A stretch of DNA of 22,484 nt from JBAXGW01 sp037139195 (GTDB lineage: Bacteria; Bacteroidota; Bacteroidia; Bacteroidales; JAHJDW01). This document shows, one piece after another, positions 7,085-15,860 of this stretch; the stretch's first letter is position 1, and every line of letters starts with the position of its first letter. A program made the position numbers and the translations under genes. The notes under the pieces are model-generated. The model did no database searches. It saw only the letters and a program-made list of their open reading frames with translations, and was not told the DNA's origin. The stretch is from contig JBAXGW010000069.1 in NCBI GenBank assembly GCA_037139195.1, positions 1 through 22,484 on the forward strand, given 5' to 3'.

Positions 7085-7174
7085 TTAAAAAATTAATTCA
7101 ATTATTATCCAAATTATTAAGGCAAAAATGCCAAGTACCGATATTAACGTCAATATTCCTTTCAATACTTTCAT
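7085..7174 (-). CDS. 29-aa single-pass membrane peptide (overlooked small ORF)
   Basis: The gap between the two zinc-ribbon genes holds a complete frame: ATG at 7172-7174, TAA at 7085-7087. The peptide starts MKVLKGILTL and is then almost entirely hydrophobic, a single membrane helix with a basic N-terminus. It starts 4 nt after the stop of the upstream gene and ends 2 nt before the ATG of the next, as expected of an operon gene. Its core VLGIFALIIW closely matches VLGIAALSIW in the anchor of the neighbouring protein (6600-7082). It could be a real membrane peptide of the module or a remnant of a duplicated anchor. No expression evidence is available. Confidence 0.55.
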   Translation of the reverse strand: MKVLKGILTLISVLGIFALIIWIIIELIF

Positions 7175-7178
7175 AGAA

Positions 7179-7631
7179 TTAAAACCAACCTTTATTTTTA
7201 GCCCAGAGTGCTAAAGCTGCTATACCACCTAAAACAACAAACACAATAATTATTATCTTCCAATCGCTTCGGTCTTTTTGTTTAAGGTATTCAGGGATTT
7301 TTACGTCAAACTCATTTTTGAAATCATTATAAATTTCACGTAATTCAGGTTGATTGATTGTTCTTAATCTTAAGACTGAAAGGTATTGATTGGCAATACC
7401 TTTTGCATCTTCAAATGAATAATCAATTTCCCTACCTTCAGATTGGATTGTAACAGAAACTCCACCGCTTTCTTTTAAACGACCAAACCATAAACCGATT
7501 GATGACATTAAATCTTCGGATGAAATTGATTTATCAGATACTTTTTCAATCGGGGTTTCACAAAACATACATTTGATTGAAAAATGATGATTTGGCGAAC
7601 CACAATTTGGGCAAATATTCTCTGTTGGCAT
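7179..7631 (-). CDS. Zinc-ribbon protein with C-terminal membrane anchor (copy 1)
   Basis: Starting at the ATG at 7629-7631 (MPTENICPNCG) gives 150 residues and matches the paralogue's MAAENICPNCG. A TTG 30 nt further upstream is unlikely to be the start. C7, C10, C21 and C24 form a zinc ribbon. A helical middle region with GLWFGRL and a single C-terminal membrane helix (about 126-146, containing GIAALALWAKNKGW) follow. The role is inferred from its neighbours: a cytoplasm-facing, membrane-bound partner of the SPFH protein, like YdjG/YdjH. The stop is followed after 4 nt by the 29-codon peptide gene. Confidence 0.8.
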   Translation of the reverse strand: MPTENICPNCGSPNHHFSIKCMFCETPIEKVSDKSISSEDLMSSIGLWFGRLKESGGVSVTIQSEGREIDYSFEDAKGIANQYLSVLRLRTINQPELREIYNDFKNEFDVKIPEYLKQKDRSDWKIIIIVFVVLGGIAALALWAKNKGWF

Positions 7632-7675
7632 GTTTTTTATGTTTGAAATCAATAAATTCAATTATCTTTCTGATA

Positions 7676-8635
7676 TTATTTCACATTCATATTCATAAAA
7701 GAATATACATACCCTCCAACAAGTGCGATAATACCAGGAATAACAACATAACCAGAACCAAATAGAATTGCCAATAAAATAAAAACGCCTAATACGCCCC
7801 ATCCAGTTTTCCAGGATATCTGTCCTTTAATATCAGCTATTTCTTTTCTTGTTTTAGCTCTGTGTTTCAGATAGTAAAGGTTGTTTATCATATCTTTGCC
7901 AATAAAAAATGCCAAAACACCTAAAAGAGGCGTAAAAAAATCTAACATAAAGCCAGTACCTTCAGAAACTGCTTTTGTTCCAATTAAAATGAATGAAATA
8001 ACAAGTAGTGCTGCAAATACAATTATTAGTCTTTTCTTGAAGTTTTTCTGAATAGTATTCAATTCATTAAAGCCAGAAACTACTTCATTGTATAATGAAT
8101 TATCAAAAGCATTATTATACAATAACCGAAATAAATCAGCATTCATTTGGCTTAGTTCGCTTTCAGTTTTCCACTTTGCACCCGACAGCTGTAGTTCAAT
8201 TTTTTGCGCATCGCATATTTTTTTTAAATCTTCTTTTGACATTAAGTACACACAATGTTCATTGCAAACAACGGTATTTTTATTTACACCTTCTACTTTT
8301 CCTACCCATGAATTTCGCCCAGCAGGTGAGCCCAAATCAATTATATTATTATCTGCTAAAAAAACAAGACTGCCCCTGTTTAAAAACCACCAATCTTGAC
8401 ACTGTAGTTCAATTAAAATTCTTACAGCACTTGCGACTGGTTCAATTGAATAATTTTCATCCGTAACCTCAGTTTGCTTTGATGATACTGCATTATTTGA
8501 CTTTAGTAATTCCAAATATTCAATTTTCATGAATATTTCGGTTTGGTCAAAACCATTTGCAAGGACTAATTTTTCATCAACTTGATAAAAAGTCTTGCCG
8601 TTAAACTTGTCTTCTTTTTTTAAAACTGTGCTCAT
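7676..8635 (-). CDS. 319-aa protein with soluble N-terminus and four membrane helices
   Basis: The first 200 residues look soluble: GKTFYQVDEKLVLANGF, an acidic stretch, then a compact beta-rich part with CQDWWFLNRGSLVFLADN and VCNEHCVYLMSKEDLKKIC. The C-terminal 115 residues have about four membrane helices (about 203-222, 230-248, 274-291, 296-313) with a basic loop KHRAKTRKEIADIK between the second and third. I do not recognise a family. It is the first gene of the minus-strand SPFH/zinc-ribbon block and follows the structured leader RNA, so it is the first gene whose expression that RNA could control. The next gene starts 44 nt after its stop. Confidence 0.75.
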   Translation of the reverse strand: MSTVLKKEDKFNGKTFYQVDEKLVLANGFDQTEIFMKIEYLELLKSNNAVSSKQTEVTDENYSIEPVASAVRILIELQCQDWWFLNRGSLVFLADNNIIDLGSPAGRNSWVGKVEGVNKNTVVCNEHCVYLMSKEDLKKICDAQKIELQLSGAKWKTESELSQMNADLFRLLYNNAFDNSLYNEVVSGFNELNTIQKNFKKRLIIVFAALLVISFILIGTKAVSEGTGFMLDFFTPLLGVLAFFIGKDMINNLYYLKHRAKTRKEIADIKGQISWKTGWGVLGVFILLAILFGSGYVVIPGIIALVGGYVYSFMNMNVK

Positions 8636-8675
8636 ATGAAAGTATTTTAATTATTAATGTTTTTCTCGATTTGCA

Positions 8676-8810
8676 AAAAAAAAGGGCGTGGTCAATTCCT
8701 AACACGCTCCTGAGGTACTGAGATACCCAATTCTGCATAAAAGGAAAGCCCACGCCTTTGACGTGAGCGTTTCACACTTTATACTCGCAGAATTTTGAAA
8801 TTTCTCAGTT
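8676..8810 (-). ncRNA. Structured leader or small RNA ending in an intrinsic terminator
   Basis: Read on the minus strand, ACTGAGA (8809-8803) pairs with TCTCAGT (8723-8717), and AATTCTGC (8794-8787) pairs with GCAGAATT (8736-8729), giving two perfect nested helices. Downstream, GGAGCGTG (8710-8703) and CACGCCC (8690-8684) form a hairpin with one bulge, followed by nine T (8683-8675): an intrinsic terminator. Two segments inside the nested helices can compete with it: ACGCTC (8770-8765) pairs with the first terminator arm, and AAAGGCGTGG (8759-8750) pairs with CCACGCCCTTT in the second. The terminator ends 40 nt before the ATG at 8635. The element is therefore either an attenuator or riboswitch-like leader, or a separate small RNA. 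I could not match it to a known class. The 5' end is unknown. Confidence 0.6.
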
Positions 8811-8977
8811 TTCAGAAGCAAGAATAAAAGCTTAACGCCTTTCTAATATGTTAAATTACTGTTACTTATGTCATTTGCGATGAATTAGTTACAACTTTTT
8901 TGATTTATTGGACGCTAAAATACGAAAAAATCCTTACTGCCAAAAATAAATTGATATTAATTATTGTTACCATAAAG

Positions 8978-9008
8978 TTGTTTTTGTCAGTACAAATCAT
9001 TACCTTTG
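8978..9008 (+). promoter_or_regulatory. Bacteroidota-type promoter of the MerR-like gene
   Basis: TTG at 8978-8980, a 20-nt spacer, and TACCTTTG at 9001-9008 match the TTG-N20-TAnnTTTG pattern of the Bacteroidota primary sigma factor. Transcription would start near 9015, leaving a leader of only about 12 nt before the ATG at 9027. This rules out the in-frame TTG at 9006 as the start codon because it lies inside the -7 element. The rest of the 390-nt gap from 8636 holds the leader RNA and AT-rich DNA without further recognisable features. Confidence 0.75.
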
Positions 9009-9026
9009 CGTAATATAAGAAAAAAG

Positions 9027-10034
9027 ATGAAAAAATTAGCTGCCACTTATTACAACAAAAACGGGAAACCCGAAGATGTTGAAATCCCTTTACTTGAGAT
9101 ATTGCGACCATTTGAAGCATCAATAGGAGATACTTCGCCTGAAAGTATTATGGCGTTGGAGGCAAAGATGGCTAAACCTATTTTTAAAGTAAGTGACACT
9201 GGTATAAGTTCCAAAAACTTAAATGGATGGAAAAGTAGCGGGGTTTTACTTGAATTTTCAAAGCATGAAACGGGATGGACGAAATTTAACTTCACTGAAC
9301 TTATTTGGTTGTATGCGGTCAGGGAGCTAAGAGAAATAGGGGTCAGCCTGCCTTACATTAAAAAGATAAAGGATGAATTGATTTTTCCCCCAGAATTTTA
9401 CAAGGAGGCTTTAAAGCAACATAGCGTTGCCGTATATAAAAAGGATAAGGAAAATCAGGAAATCCCGATAGAAAAGCTTAAAAGCATAAGTAACCTTCTT
9501 GTATTTCTTACCACTGCCCGTATGTTTACGAATGTTCTACAGGAAAGCATTATCAGACGTGTTAATATGCAGCTTGTAGTATTGAAAAACGGTGACGCTT
9601 ACTTTTATGAGGAAGGGGAAAAGGAACTGTTTAAACAATATGCCTATAACGATGATGACAGATATAAAGCAGGTACAACATTAAATAAGGAAGAATTGCG
9701 GTTTAAGAGCCATATTACAATATCGCTTACCGAATTAATCAGAAACTACGTTCTAAACTCAAAGGATGCGTTAACGGTCAGTGCACTTGGTTTGATGACA
9801 CTGGAAGAAAGGGAACTGTTTGAACTTATCAGAAGGAAGAACATACGCAGAATTACTATACGATACCATAATGAAAAAATCAACCTCGTAGAAGTTTTGG
9901 ACAATTTGAAATTGGTTGACCTTGAGTCACGATATTGTGACCATGTTTTGAAAAATGGGTATCAGAAAATTGAATATGAAACAGAAAATGGCAAGATGGT
10001 TACATTTAACAGAACAACAAAACTAAAATATTAA
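9027..10034 (+). CDS. MerR-like DNA-binding protein of the mobile element
   Basis: The 335-residue product contains a MerR-like winged helix-turn-helix at about 49-118: PIFKVSDTGISSKNLNGWK, then GWTKFNFTELIWLYAVRELR and GVSLPYIKKIKDEL, which follow the MerR pattern of recognition helix, wing and IGxSLxxIKxI. The remaining two thirds look alpha/beta and contain no metal-binding cysteine cluster, so it is not a metal sensor. Similar long MerR-like proteins occur next to recombinases in Bacteroidota elements. It diverges from the minus-strand cargo operon and precedes the recombinase gene, so it may regulate either or act as a recombination directionality factor. The MerR assignment is by pattern; the role is inferred. 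Confidence 0.75.
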   Translation: MKKLAATYYNKNGKPEDVEIPLLEILRPFEASIGDTSPESIMALEAKMAKPIFKVSDTGISSKNLNGWKSSGVLLEFSKHETGWTKFNFTELIWLYAVRELREIGVSLPYIKKIKDELIFPPEFYKEALKQHSVAVYKKDKENQEIPIEKLKSISNLLVFLTTARMFTNVLQESIIRRVNMQLVVLKNGDAYFYEEGEKELFKQYAYNDDDRYKAGTTLNKEELRFKSHITISLTELIRNYVLNSKDALTVSALGLMTLEERELFELIRRKNIRRITIRYHNEKINLVEVLDNLKLVDLESRYCDHVLKNGYQKIEYETENGKMVTFNRTTKLKY

Positions 10035-10213
10035 AATATGCTTACCGTATTGAAGACCTCAGGCGGATTGATTACCCGAATGCTTTTAGTAAAAATCTGG
10101 AGCACGCACATGTGGATTATGAACAATGTGTACAAACATCAACAATCTTTTCAATTCCGAAGGAAATGGAAAGATGCTCACGATTACAAAACTTAAGCAA
10201 TACAAAGGATTAG
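10010..10213 (+). other. Open frame with protein-like composition but no start codon
   Basis: Between a TAA at 10007 and a TAG at 10211-10213 one frame is open and reads AYRIEDLRRIDYPNAFSKNL, then a cysteine-containing segment ending LQNLSNTKD. Its composition is more natural than the ATG-started 52-codon frame that overlaps it at 10038-10196, yet it has no ATG, GTG or TTG before the protein-like part. It could be a remnant of a small gene that lost its start, or chance. It overlaps the last codons of the MerR-like gene. Confidence 0.25.
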
Positions 10214-10294
10214 AGAATATTAGTGATGAAAAAGCAATACAAATAATCGAATCGCTTTACAAATTATCTTTACTAACACTGAAAATCTTTAAAA

Positions 10295-10311
<17 letters not shown>
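10174..10311 (+). CDS. 45-aa small protein before the recombinase
   Basis: ATG at 10174 is preceded by an A/G-rich stretch (GGAAATGGAAAG) and gives 45 residues: MLTITKLKQYKGLENISDEK, then a helical hydrophobic stretch and a basic end. An earlier ATG at 10126 would add 16 residues but has no better context. The TGA at 10309-10311 lies inside the start of the recombinase gene (ATG at 10295), a 17-nt overlap suggesting translational coupling. I do not recognise a family. A short helical basic protein beside a recombinase could be a directionality factor, but this is only positional inference. Confidence 0.5.
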
Positions 10312-11969
<1,658 letters not shown>

Positions 11970-12011
11970 ATATATCTTTATATAAAATATTTTCGGTTCT
12001 TTATTATGGTG

Positions 12012-12043
12012 CAAAGATAATAATTTGTTTCTTTGTATCCTAA
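12012..12043 (-). promoter_or_regulatory. Probable promoter of the tRNA-fMet gene
   Basis: On the minus strand TATCTTTG (12019-12012) matches TAnnTTTG. Twenty nt upstream the -33 region reads TTAG, a weak match. Transcription would start about 36 nt before the mature 5' end, a normal tRNA leader. era is divergent, so its own promoter must lie in the same 94-nt gap, but I cannot place it. Confidence 0.5.
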
Positions 12044-12063
12044 TTTATTTTTAATATTTTTTT

Positions 12064-12945
12064 ATGACACATAAAGCTGGGTTTGTAAATATCATCGGAA
12101 ATCCTAATGTTGGAAAATCTACATTGATGAACGCTATGGTGGGCGAACGCATTTCTATCATTACATCTAAAGCTCAAACAACCCGTCATCGTATTTTTGG
12201 AATAGTAAACAATGAAGATTATCAAATTGTCTATTCTGATACACCTGGTATTCTTGAACCTAAATACGAACTACATCAGGCAATGCTTAAATTTGTAGAG
12301 GCTTCATTTGCCGATGCTGATATTCTTCTTTATGTTACAGATAAATACGACAAAGAACCTAATGAGAACTTTATCAATATGCTTAAGCAAGCAACTGTTC
12401 CAGTGTTTATTGTTGTAAATAAAATAGACTTATGTAAAGATGAAGCTGAATTACTAGAAATAATGGATAAATGGAAGATAATAATTCCAAATGCCACAGT
12501 TGTGAATATTTCTGCACTACTTAAGGTTCAAACAGAAATACTTTTAAAACTTCTTTTGGAAAAACTTCCTGAACACGAAGCCTATTTCCCAAAAGATGAG
12601 TTGACAGACAAACCCATGCGATTCTTCGTTTCGGAAATAATTCGCGAAAAAATATTTTTATACTACCAAAAAGAAATTCCTTATTGTACCGAAGTGATTA
12701 TTGAATCATATAAAGAAGAAGAAACTATAGTAAGAATTCGCGCAGAGATTATGGTTTCACGCGATTCTCAAAAAGGCATTATCATTGGACATAAAGGTGC
12801 TTCGCTCAAAAAAGTAGGTGTTGAAGCAAGAAAAGACATCGAAGAATTTATAGGGAAACAGGTTTATCTAGAAACGTTTGTTAAGGTCGATAAAGACTGG
12901 AGAGACAACCAGAATCAGTTGAGAAGATACGGCTACGTCAATTAA
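12064..12945 (+). CDS. era: GTPase Era
   Basis: Era binds the 3' end of 16S rRNA and the small subunit and controls 30S maturation. The GTPase domain shows the P-loop GNPNVGKS at residues 12-19, a switch region with TTRHR, DTPG near 59-62 and NKID near 119-122. The C-terminal KH domain contains GIIIGHKGASLKKVG, the nucleic-acid-binding loop. At 293 residues it has the normal length. ATG at 12064 follows an AT-rich leader. der follows in the same direction about 150 nt later with its own promoter. Vertical gene context and AT-rich composition show that the chromosome resumes here. Confidence 0.97.
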   Translation: MTHKAGFVNIIGNPNVGKSTLMNAMVGERISIITSKAQTTRHRIFGIVNNEDYQIVYSDTPGILEPKYELHQAMLKFVEASFADADILLYVTDKYDKEPNENFINMLKQATVPVFIVVNKIDLCKDEAELLEIMDKWKIIIPNATVVNISALLKVQTEILLKLLLEKLPEHEAYFPKDELTDKPMRFFVSEIIREKIFLYYQKEIPYCTEVIIESYKEEETIVRIRAEIMVSRDSQKGIIIGHKGASLKKVGVEARKDIEEFIGKQVYLETFVKVDKDWRDNQNQLRRYGYVN

Positions 12946-12960
12946 CGGCAAAAGGGGCAC

Positions 12961-13030
12961 GGTTAAAGGTTAAAGGAAAATAAAGCTAATCTATTCAAAA
13001 CCGTTTACCTTGAACCATTTACCTTGAACC
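12961..13030. repeat. Short tandem and inverted repeats between era and der
   Basis: GGTTAAA occurs twice in GGTTAAAGGTTAAAGG (12961-12976). TTTACCTTGAACC occurs twice at 13004-13016 and 13018-13030, a 14-nt period. The two blocks are imperfectly inverse-complementary and could form a hairpin. Since der has a promoter just downstream, the block may terminate era transcription or be a small dispersed repeat family. Confidence 0.5.
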
Positions 13031-13046
13031 GAATTTAGCACAAGTT

Positions 13047-13077
13047 TTCTGATTTCACGATATTTTCATTACCTTTG
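13047..13077 (+). promoter_or_regulatory. Promoter of der
   Basis: TACCTTTG at 13070-13077 matches TAnnTTTG, identical to the promoter of the MerR-like gene, including the preceding CAT. The -33 region 20 nt upstream is only TTC/TTTTCT, a weak match. The predicted start lies about 12 nt before the ATG at 13097. Confidence 0.6.
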
Positions 13078-13096
13078 CAAGTCGAAAATAGAAATT

Positions 13097-14404
13097 ATGG
13101 GAAATGTTGTTGCAATTATTGGTAGACCAAATGTTGGAAAATCAACTTTATTTAATCGATTAACAGAAACGCGTCAAGCTATTGTTGATGAAATGAGCGG
13201 CGTTACACGCGACCGTCATTATGGAAAAGTGAATTGGATAGGAAAAGATTTCTCTCTGATTGACACAGGTGGTTATATTCAAGGTTCTGACGATGTTTTT
13301 GAAGAAGAAATCCGCAAACAAGTTAAGATAGCCATCAACGAAGCCGACCTTTTGCTTTTCATGGTAGATGTAAAAGAAGGTGCAACTCCACTCGACGAAG
13401 AAGTTGCAAATATTCTTCGTAGATGCAAAAAAGAAGTTCTTTTAGTTGCCAATAAAGCCGACAATGGAGCACGCTCTGCCCAAGCCGGAGAATTTTATTC
13501 TTTGGGCTTAGGCGAAGTTTATCCAATATCATCTGTTAATGGGAGCGGTACTGGTGAGTTACTCGATAAAATAATTGAGTCGCTTAACTTTGATGATGTT
13601 GTTGAAGTAGATGAAGATGTGCCAAAAGTTTCAATTATTGGGAAACCTAATGTTGGAAAATCATCATTGATCAACTCTTTAATTGGTGAAGACAGAAATA
13701 TAGTTACAAGTATTGCTGGCACCACACGCGATACACTTCACGTTCGATACAAATTATTTGGCAATGACGTTATTTTAGTTGATACTGCAGGAATTCGCAA
13801 AAAAGCTAAAGTTAACGAAGATATTGAATTTTATTCAGTTATGCGCTCTATCAAAGCAATTGAAGGCAGCGATGTTTGCATTATTGTTGTTGACGCAACT
13901 TTAGGAATGGAAGCTCAGGACATGAGCATTTTTGGCATGATTGAGAAAAATAAAAAAGGCGTTGTTATTTTTGTTAATAAATGGGATTTGGTTGAGAAAT
14001 CAACTAATACCATGAAAGAATTTGAAGAATTAATAAAAGAGCGCTTGGCTCCTTTTACAGATGTTCCAGTTGTGTTTGGCTCTGCGCTTAACAAACAACG
14101 ACTAATCAAACTGCTAGAAGTTGTTAAACAAGTTTATGAAAATAAAACTAAGAAAATTGGCACTTCTGAGTTAAATAATTTCTTTCAACCACTGATGGAA
14201 GCGTATCCACCACCAAGCCAGAAAGGAAAATACATACAAATCAAATATGTAACTCAGCTTCCAACAAAAACACCTTCATTTGCATTCTTTTGCAACTTGC
14301 CACAATATGTTCAGGCAAGTTATGCAAGGTTCTTAGAAAATAAACTTCGCGAAAAATACGATTTTACAGGTATTCCTGTTCAAATATTTTTTAGAAAAAA
14401 ATAA
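13097..14404 (+). CDS. der: Ribosome biogenesis GTPase Der (EngA)
   Basis: Der has two tandem GTPase domains and a C-terminal KH-like domain and acts in 50S subunit assembly. Domain 1 shows GRPNVGKS at residues 9-16, DTGG and NKAD. Domain 2 shows GKPNVGKS near 184, DTAG and NKWD. The KH-like part ends with TGIPVQIFFRKK, the usual ending. At 435 residues it is full length. The S4-domain gene starts 5 nt after its stop, so the two are co-transcribed. Confidence 0.97.
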   Translation: MGNVVAIIGRPNVGKSTLFNRLTETRQAIVDEMSGVTRDRHYGKVNWIGKDFSLIDTGGYIQGSDDVFEEEIRKQVKIAINEADLLLFMVDVKEGATPLDEEVANILRRCKKEVLLVANKADNGARSAQAGEFYSLGLGEVYPISSVNGSGTGELLDKIIESLNFDDVVEVDEDVPKVSIIGKPNVGKSSLINSLIGEDRNIVTSIAGTTRDTLHVRYKLFGNDVILVDTAGIRKKAKVNEDIEFYSVMRSIKAIEGSDVCIIVVDATLGMEAQDMSIFGMIEKNKKGVVIFVNKWDLVEKSTNTMKEFEELIKERLAPFTDVPVVFGSALNKQRLIKLLEVVKQVYENKTKKIGTSELNNFFQPLMEAYPPPSQKGKYIQIKYVTQLPTKTPSFAFFCNLPQYVQASYARFLENKLREKYDFTGIPVQIFFRKK

Positions 14405-14409
14405 TTATT

Positions 14410-14790
14410 ATGGCAGATTGCACTGTTGTAAGAATGGACAAATGGCTTTGGAGCGTTAGATTATTTAAAACACGCTCTCTAGCCACTGACGCCTGTAATG
14501 CAGGAAAAGTTAAAATCAATGGCACACCTGCAAAACCTTCACGTAATGTGAAAGTTGGCGAAGAACTCACGGTGCAAATTGAACAAATAAGAAAAACCAT
14601 TAAAGTTTTAGCTTTACTTGATAAACGCGTAGGCGCTCCATTGGTTGCCCAGTTCATGGAAGACCTTACTCCAAAAGAGGAATACTCGAAAATAGATATT
14701 TTGATAAAACGTCCTTTGCTTGTGAGAGATAGAGGCACTGGTCGTCCTTCAAAAAAAGATAGAAGAGATATTGATAAAGTACTTTTATAA
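14410..14790 (+). CDS. S4-domain RNA-binding protein (Hsp15/HslR family)
   Basis: The 126-residue product starts with an S4 domain: MDKWLWSVRLFKTRSLATDA, then GKVKINGTPAKPSRNVKVGE. The C-terminus is basic, with GRPSKKDRRDIDK, as in E. coli Hsp15 (HslR). Hsp15 binds free 50S subunits carrying nascent chain and peptidyl-tRNA; the related RqcP works in ribosome-associated quality control. Starts at M1 or M9 are both possible; M1 is used because its ATG lies 5 nt after the der stop. The coupling to der fits a ribosome-related role. Family assignment is firm, exact function is inferred. Confidence 0.85.
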   Translation: MADCTVVRMDKWLWSVRLFKTRSLATDACNAGKVKINGTPAKPSRNVKVGEELTVQIEQIRKTIKVLALLDKRVGAPLVAQFMEDLTPKEEYSKIDILIKRPLLVRDRGTGRPSKKDRRDIDKVLL

Positions 14791-14797
14791 TTTTAGC

Positions 14798-15826
14798 ATG
14801 ATGAAAAATATATTATTACTGATGATTTTAAGCAGTTTTCTGCAAGTTTGCGGTCAACCAATTAATCCAAAAAAAACATTTACAATCATGTCGTATAATG
14901 TCGAAAATCTATTTGATACCATCGACAATCCAGAAAAATCGGATGAAGAATATTTACCTAGTTCTAAATTGCAATGGAATACTGAAAAATATTTTGCTAA
15001 AATCAATAAAATTGCAAAGGTTATTAAGTCTATTCATTCTGAGGAACTTCCAGAAATCATTTCTTTAATTGAAATTGAAAATAAAGCAGTTTTAGAGGAT
15101 TTAATAAGCAAAACAGAGTTGAAAAACTCGTGTTATAAAATTGTTCATTACGACAGTCCCGACCCACGCGGAGTAGATGTTGGCTTACTTTATCGTTCTG
15201 ACGAATTCAAAGTAATAAAATCATTCCCAATTAAAATATCATTTAATGGCGACACTGCCTACAAAACAAGAGATATTTTATATGTAAAAGGATTAATGGG
15301 AAAATCTGACACGCTGCATATTTTTGTTAACCACTGGAAATCAAGGAACAGCAAAGACGAGGAAACAGAACTTAAACGTATTTTTGAAGCAAGCGTTTTA
15401 AGACAAAAAGTAGACTCGATACAAAACTCCTGTAAAAATGCAAAAATTGTTATTACAGGTGATTTTAATGATGAGCCAACAAATAAAAGCCTTTCAGAAA
15501 CATTAAAAGCTGGAAATACCACTGATGCTCCATCTTTTAACATGCTTTACAACATGATGTATGATAAAAAGCTGAAAGCAGAAGGCACTTATTTTTATCG
15601 CTCAGAATGGTCGATGCTTGATAATATAATAGTTTCATATCCGCTTATTAATGCCGCAAAAGGAACCTATAAAACTAATTATAACTCAAGTGTTATTTTC
15701 AAACAAGATTGGATGCTTTATACTGATAAAAATGGCAATAAAGTTCCTAATCGAACCTTTGCAGGCGAAAAATACACTGGAGGCATCTCCGACCATCTGC
15801 CAATTTACATTGAACTAATAAAATAA
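14798..15826 (+). CDS. Secreted endonuclease/exonuclease/phosphatase family protein
   Basis: Starting at 14798 gives 342 residues with a hydrophobic N-terminal signal (MMKNILLLMILSSFLQVCG). The cysteine could be a lipobox cysteine, but LQVC is a poor match. The EEP fold motifs are in order: MSYNVENLFD near residue 30, the metal-binding acidic residue in IEIENKAVLEDL, GDFNDEP with the catalytic Asp and Asn, and the C-terminal SDHLPIY with the catalytic Asp-His. Members hydrolyse phosphodiester bonds in nucleic acids or other phosphoesters. Substrate is unknown. A further upstream TTG start (14771) would overlap the S4 gene and spoil the signal. It starts 7 nt after the S4 stop, so it may belong to the der operon. 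Confidence 0.88.
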   Translation: MMKNILLLMILSSFLQVCGQPINPKKTFTIMSYNVENLFDTIDNPEKSDEEYLPSSKLQWNTEKYFAKINKIAKVIKSIHSEELPEIISLIEIENKAVLEDLISKTELKNSCYKIVHYDSPDPRGVDVGLLYRSDEFKVIKSFPIKISFNGDTAYKTRDILYVKGLMGKSDTLHIFVNHWKSRNSKDEETELKRIFEASVLRQKVDSIQNSCKNAKIVITGDFNDEPTNKSLSETLKAGNTTDAPSFNMLYNMMYDKKLKAEGTYFYRSEWSMLDNIIVSYPLINAAKGTYKTNYNSSVIFKQDWMLYTDKNGNKVPNRTFAGEKYTGGISDHLPIYIELIK

Positions 15827-15860
15827 ACTTTGTTTTTGTTTCATTTTAATTAATCACAGA

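Noticed and set aside
7632..7661. TTG at 7661 as start of the first zinc-ribbon gene
   Set aside because: The ATG at 7631 aligns with the paralogue's start (MPTENICPNCG versus MAAENICPNCG).
8088..8466. Plus-strand ORFs opposite the 319-aa membrane protein
   Set aside because: They are antisense shadows with no family resemblance; the minus-strand gene has membrane-protein structure and operon context.
9006..9026. TTG at 9006 as start of the MerR-like gene
   Set aside because: It lies inside the TACCTTTG promoter element, so it would not be in the transcript; ATG at 9027 is used.
10020..10045. Programmed -1 frameshift joining the MerR-like gene to the start-less frame
   Set aside because: No canonical X-XXY-YYZ slippery heptamer is present before the stop, and the MerR-like gene has a natural end.
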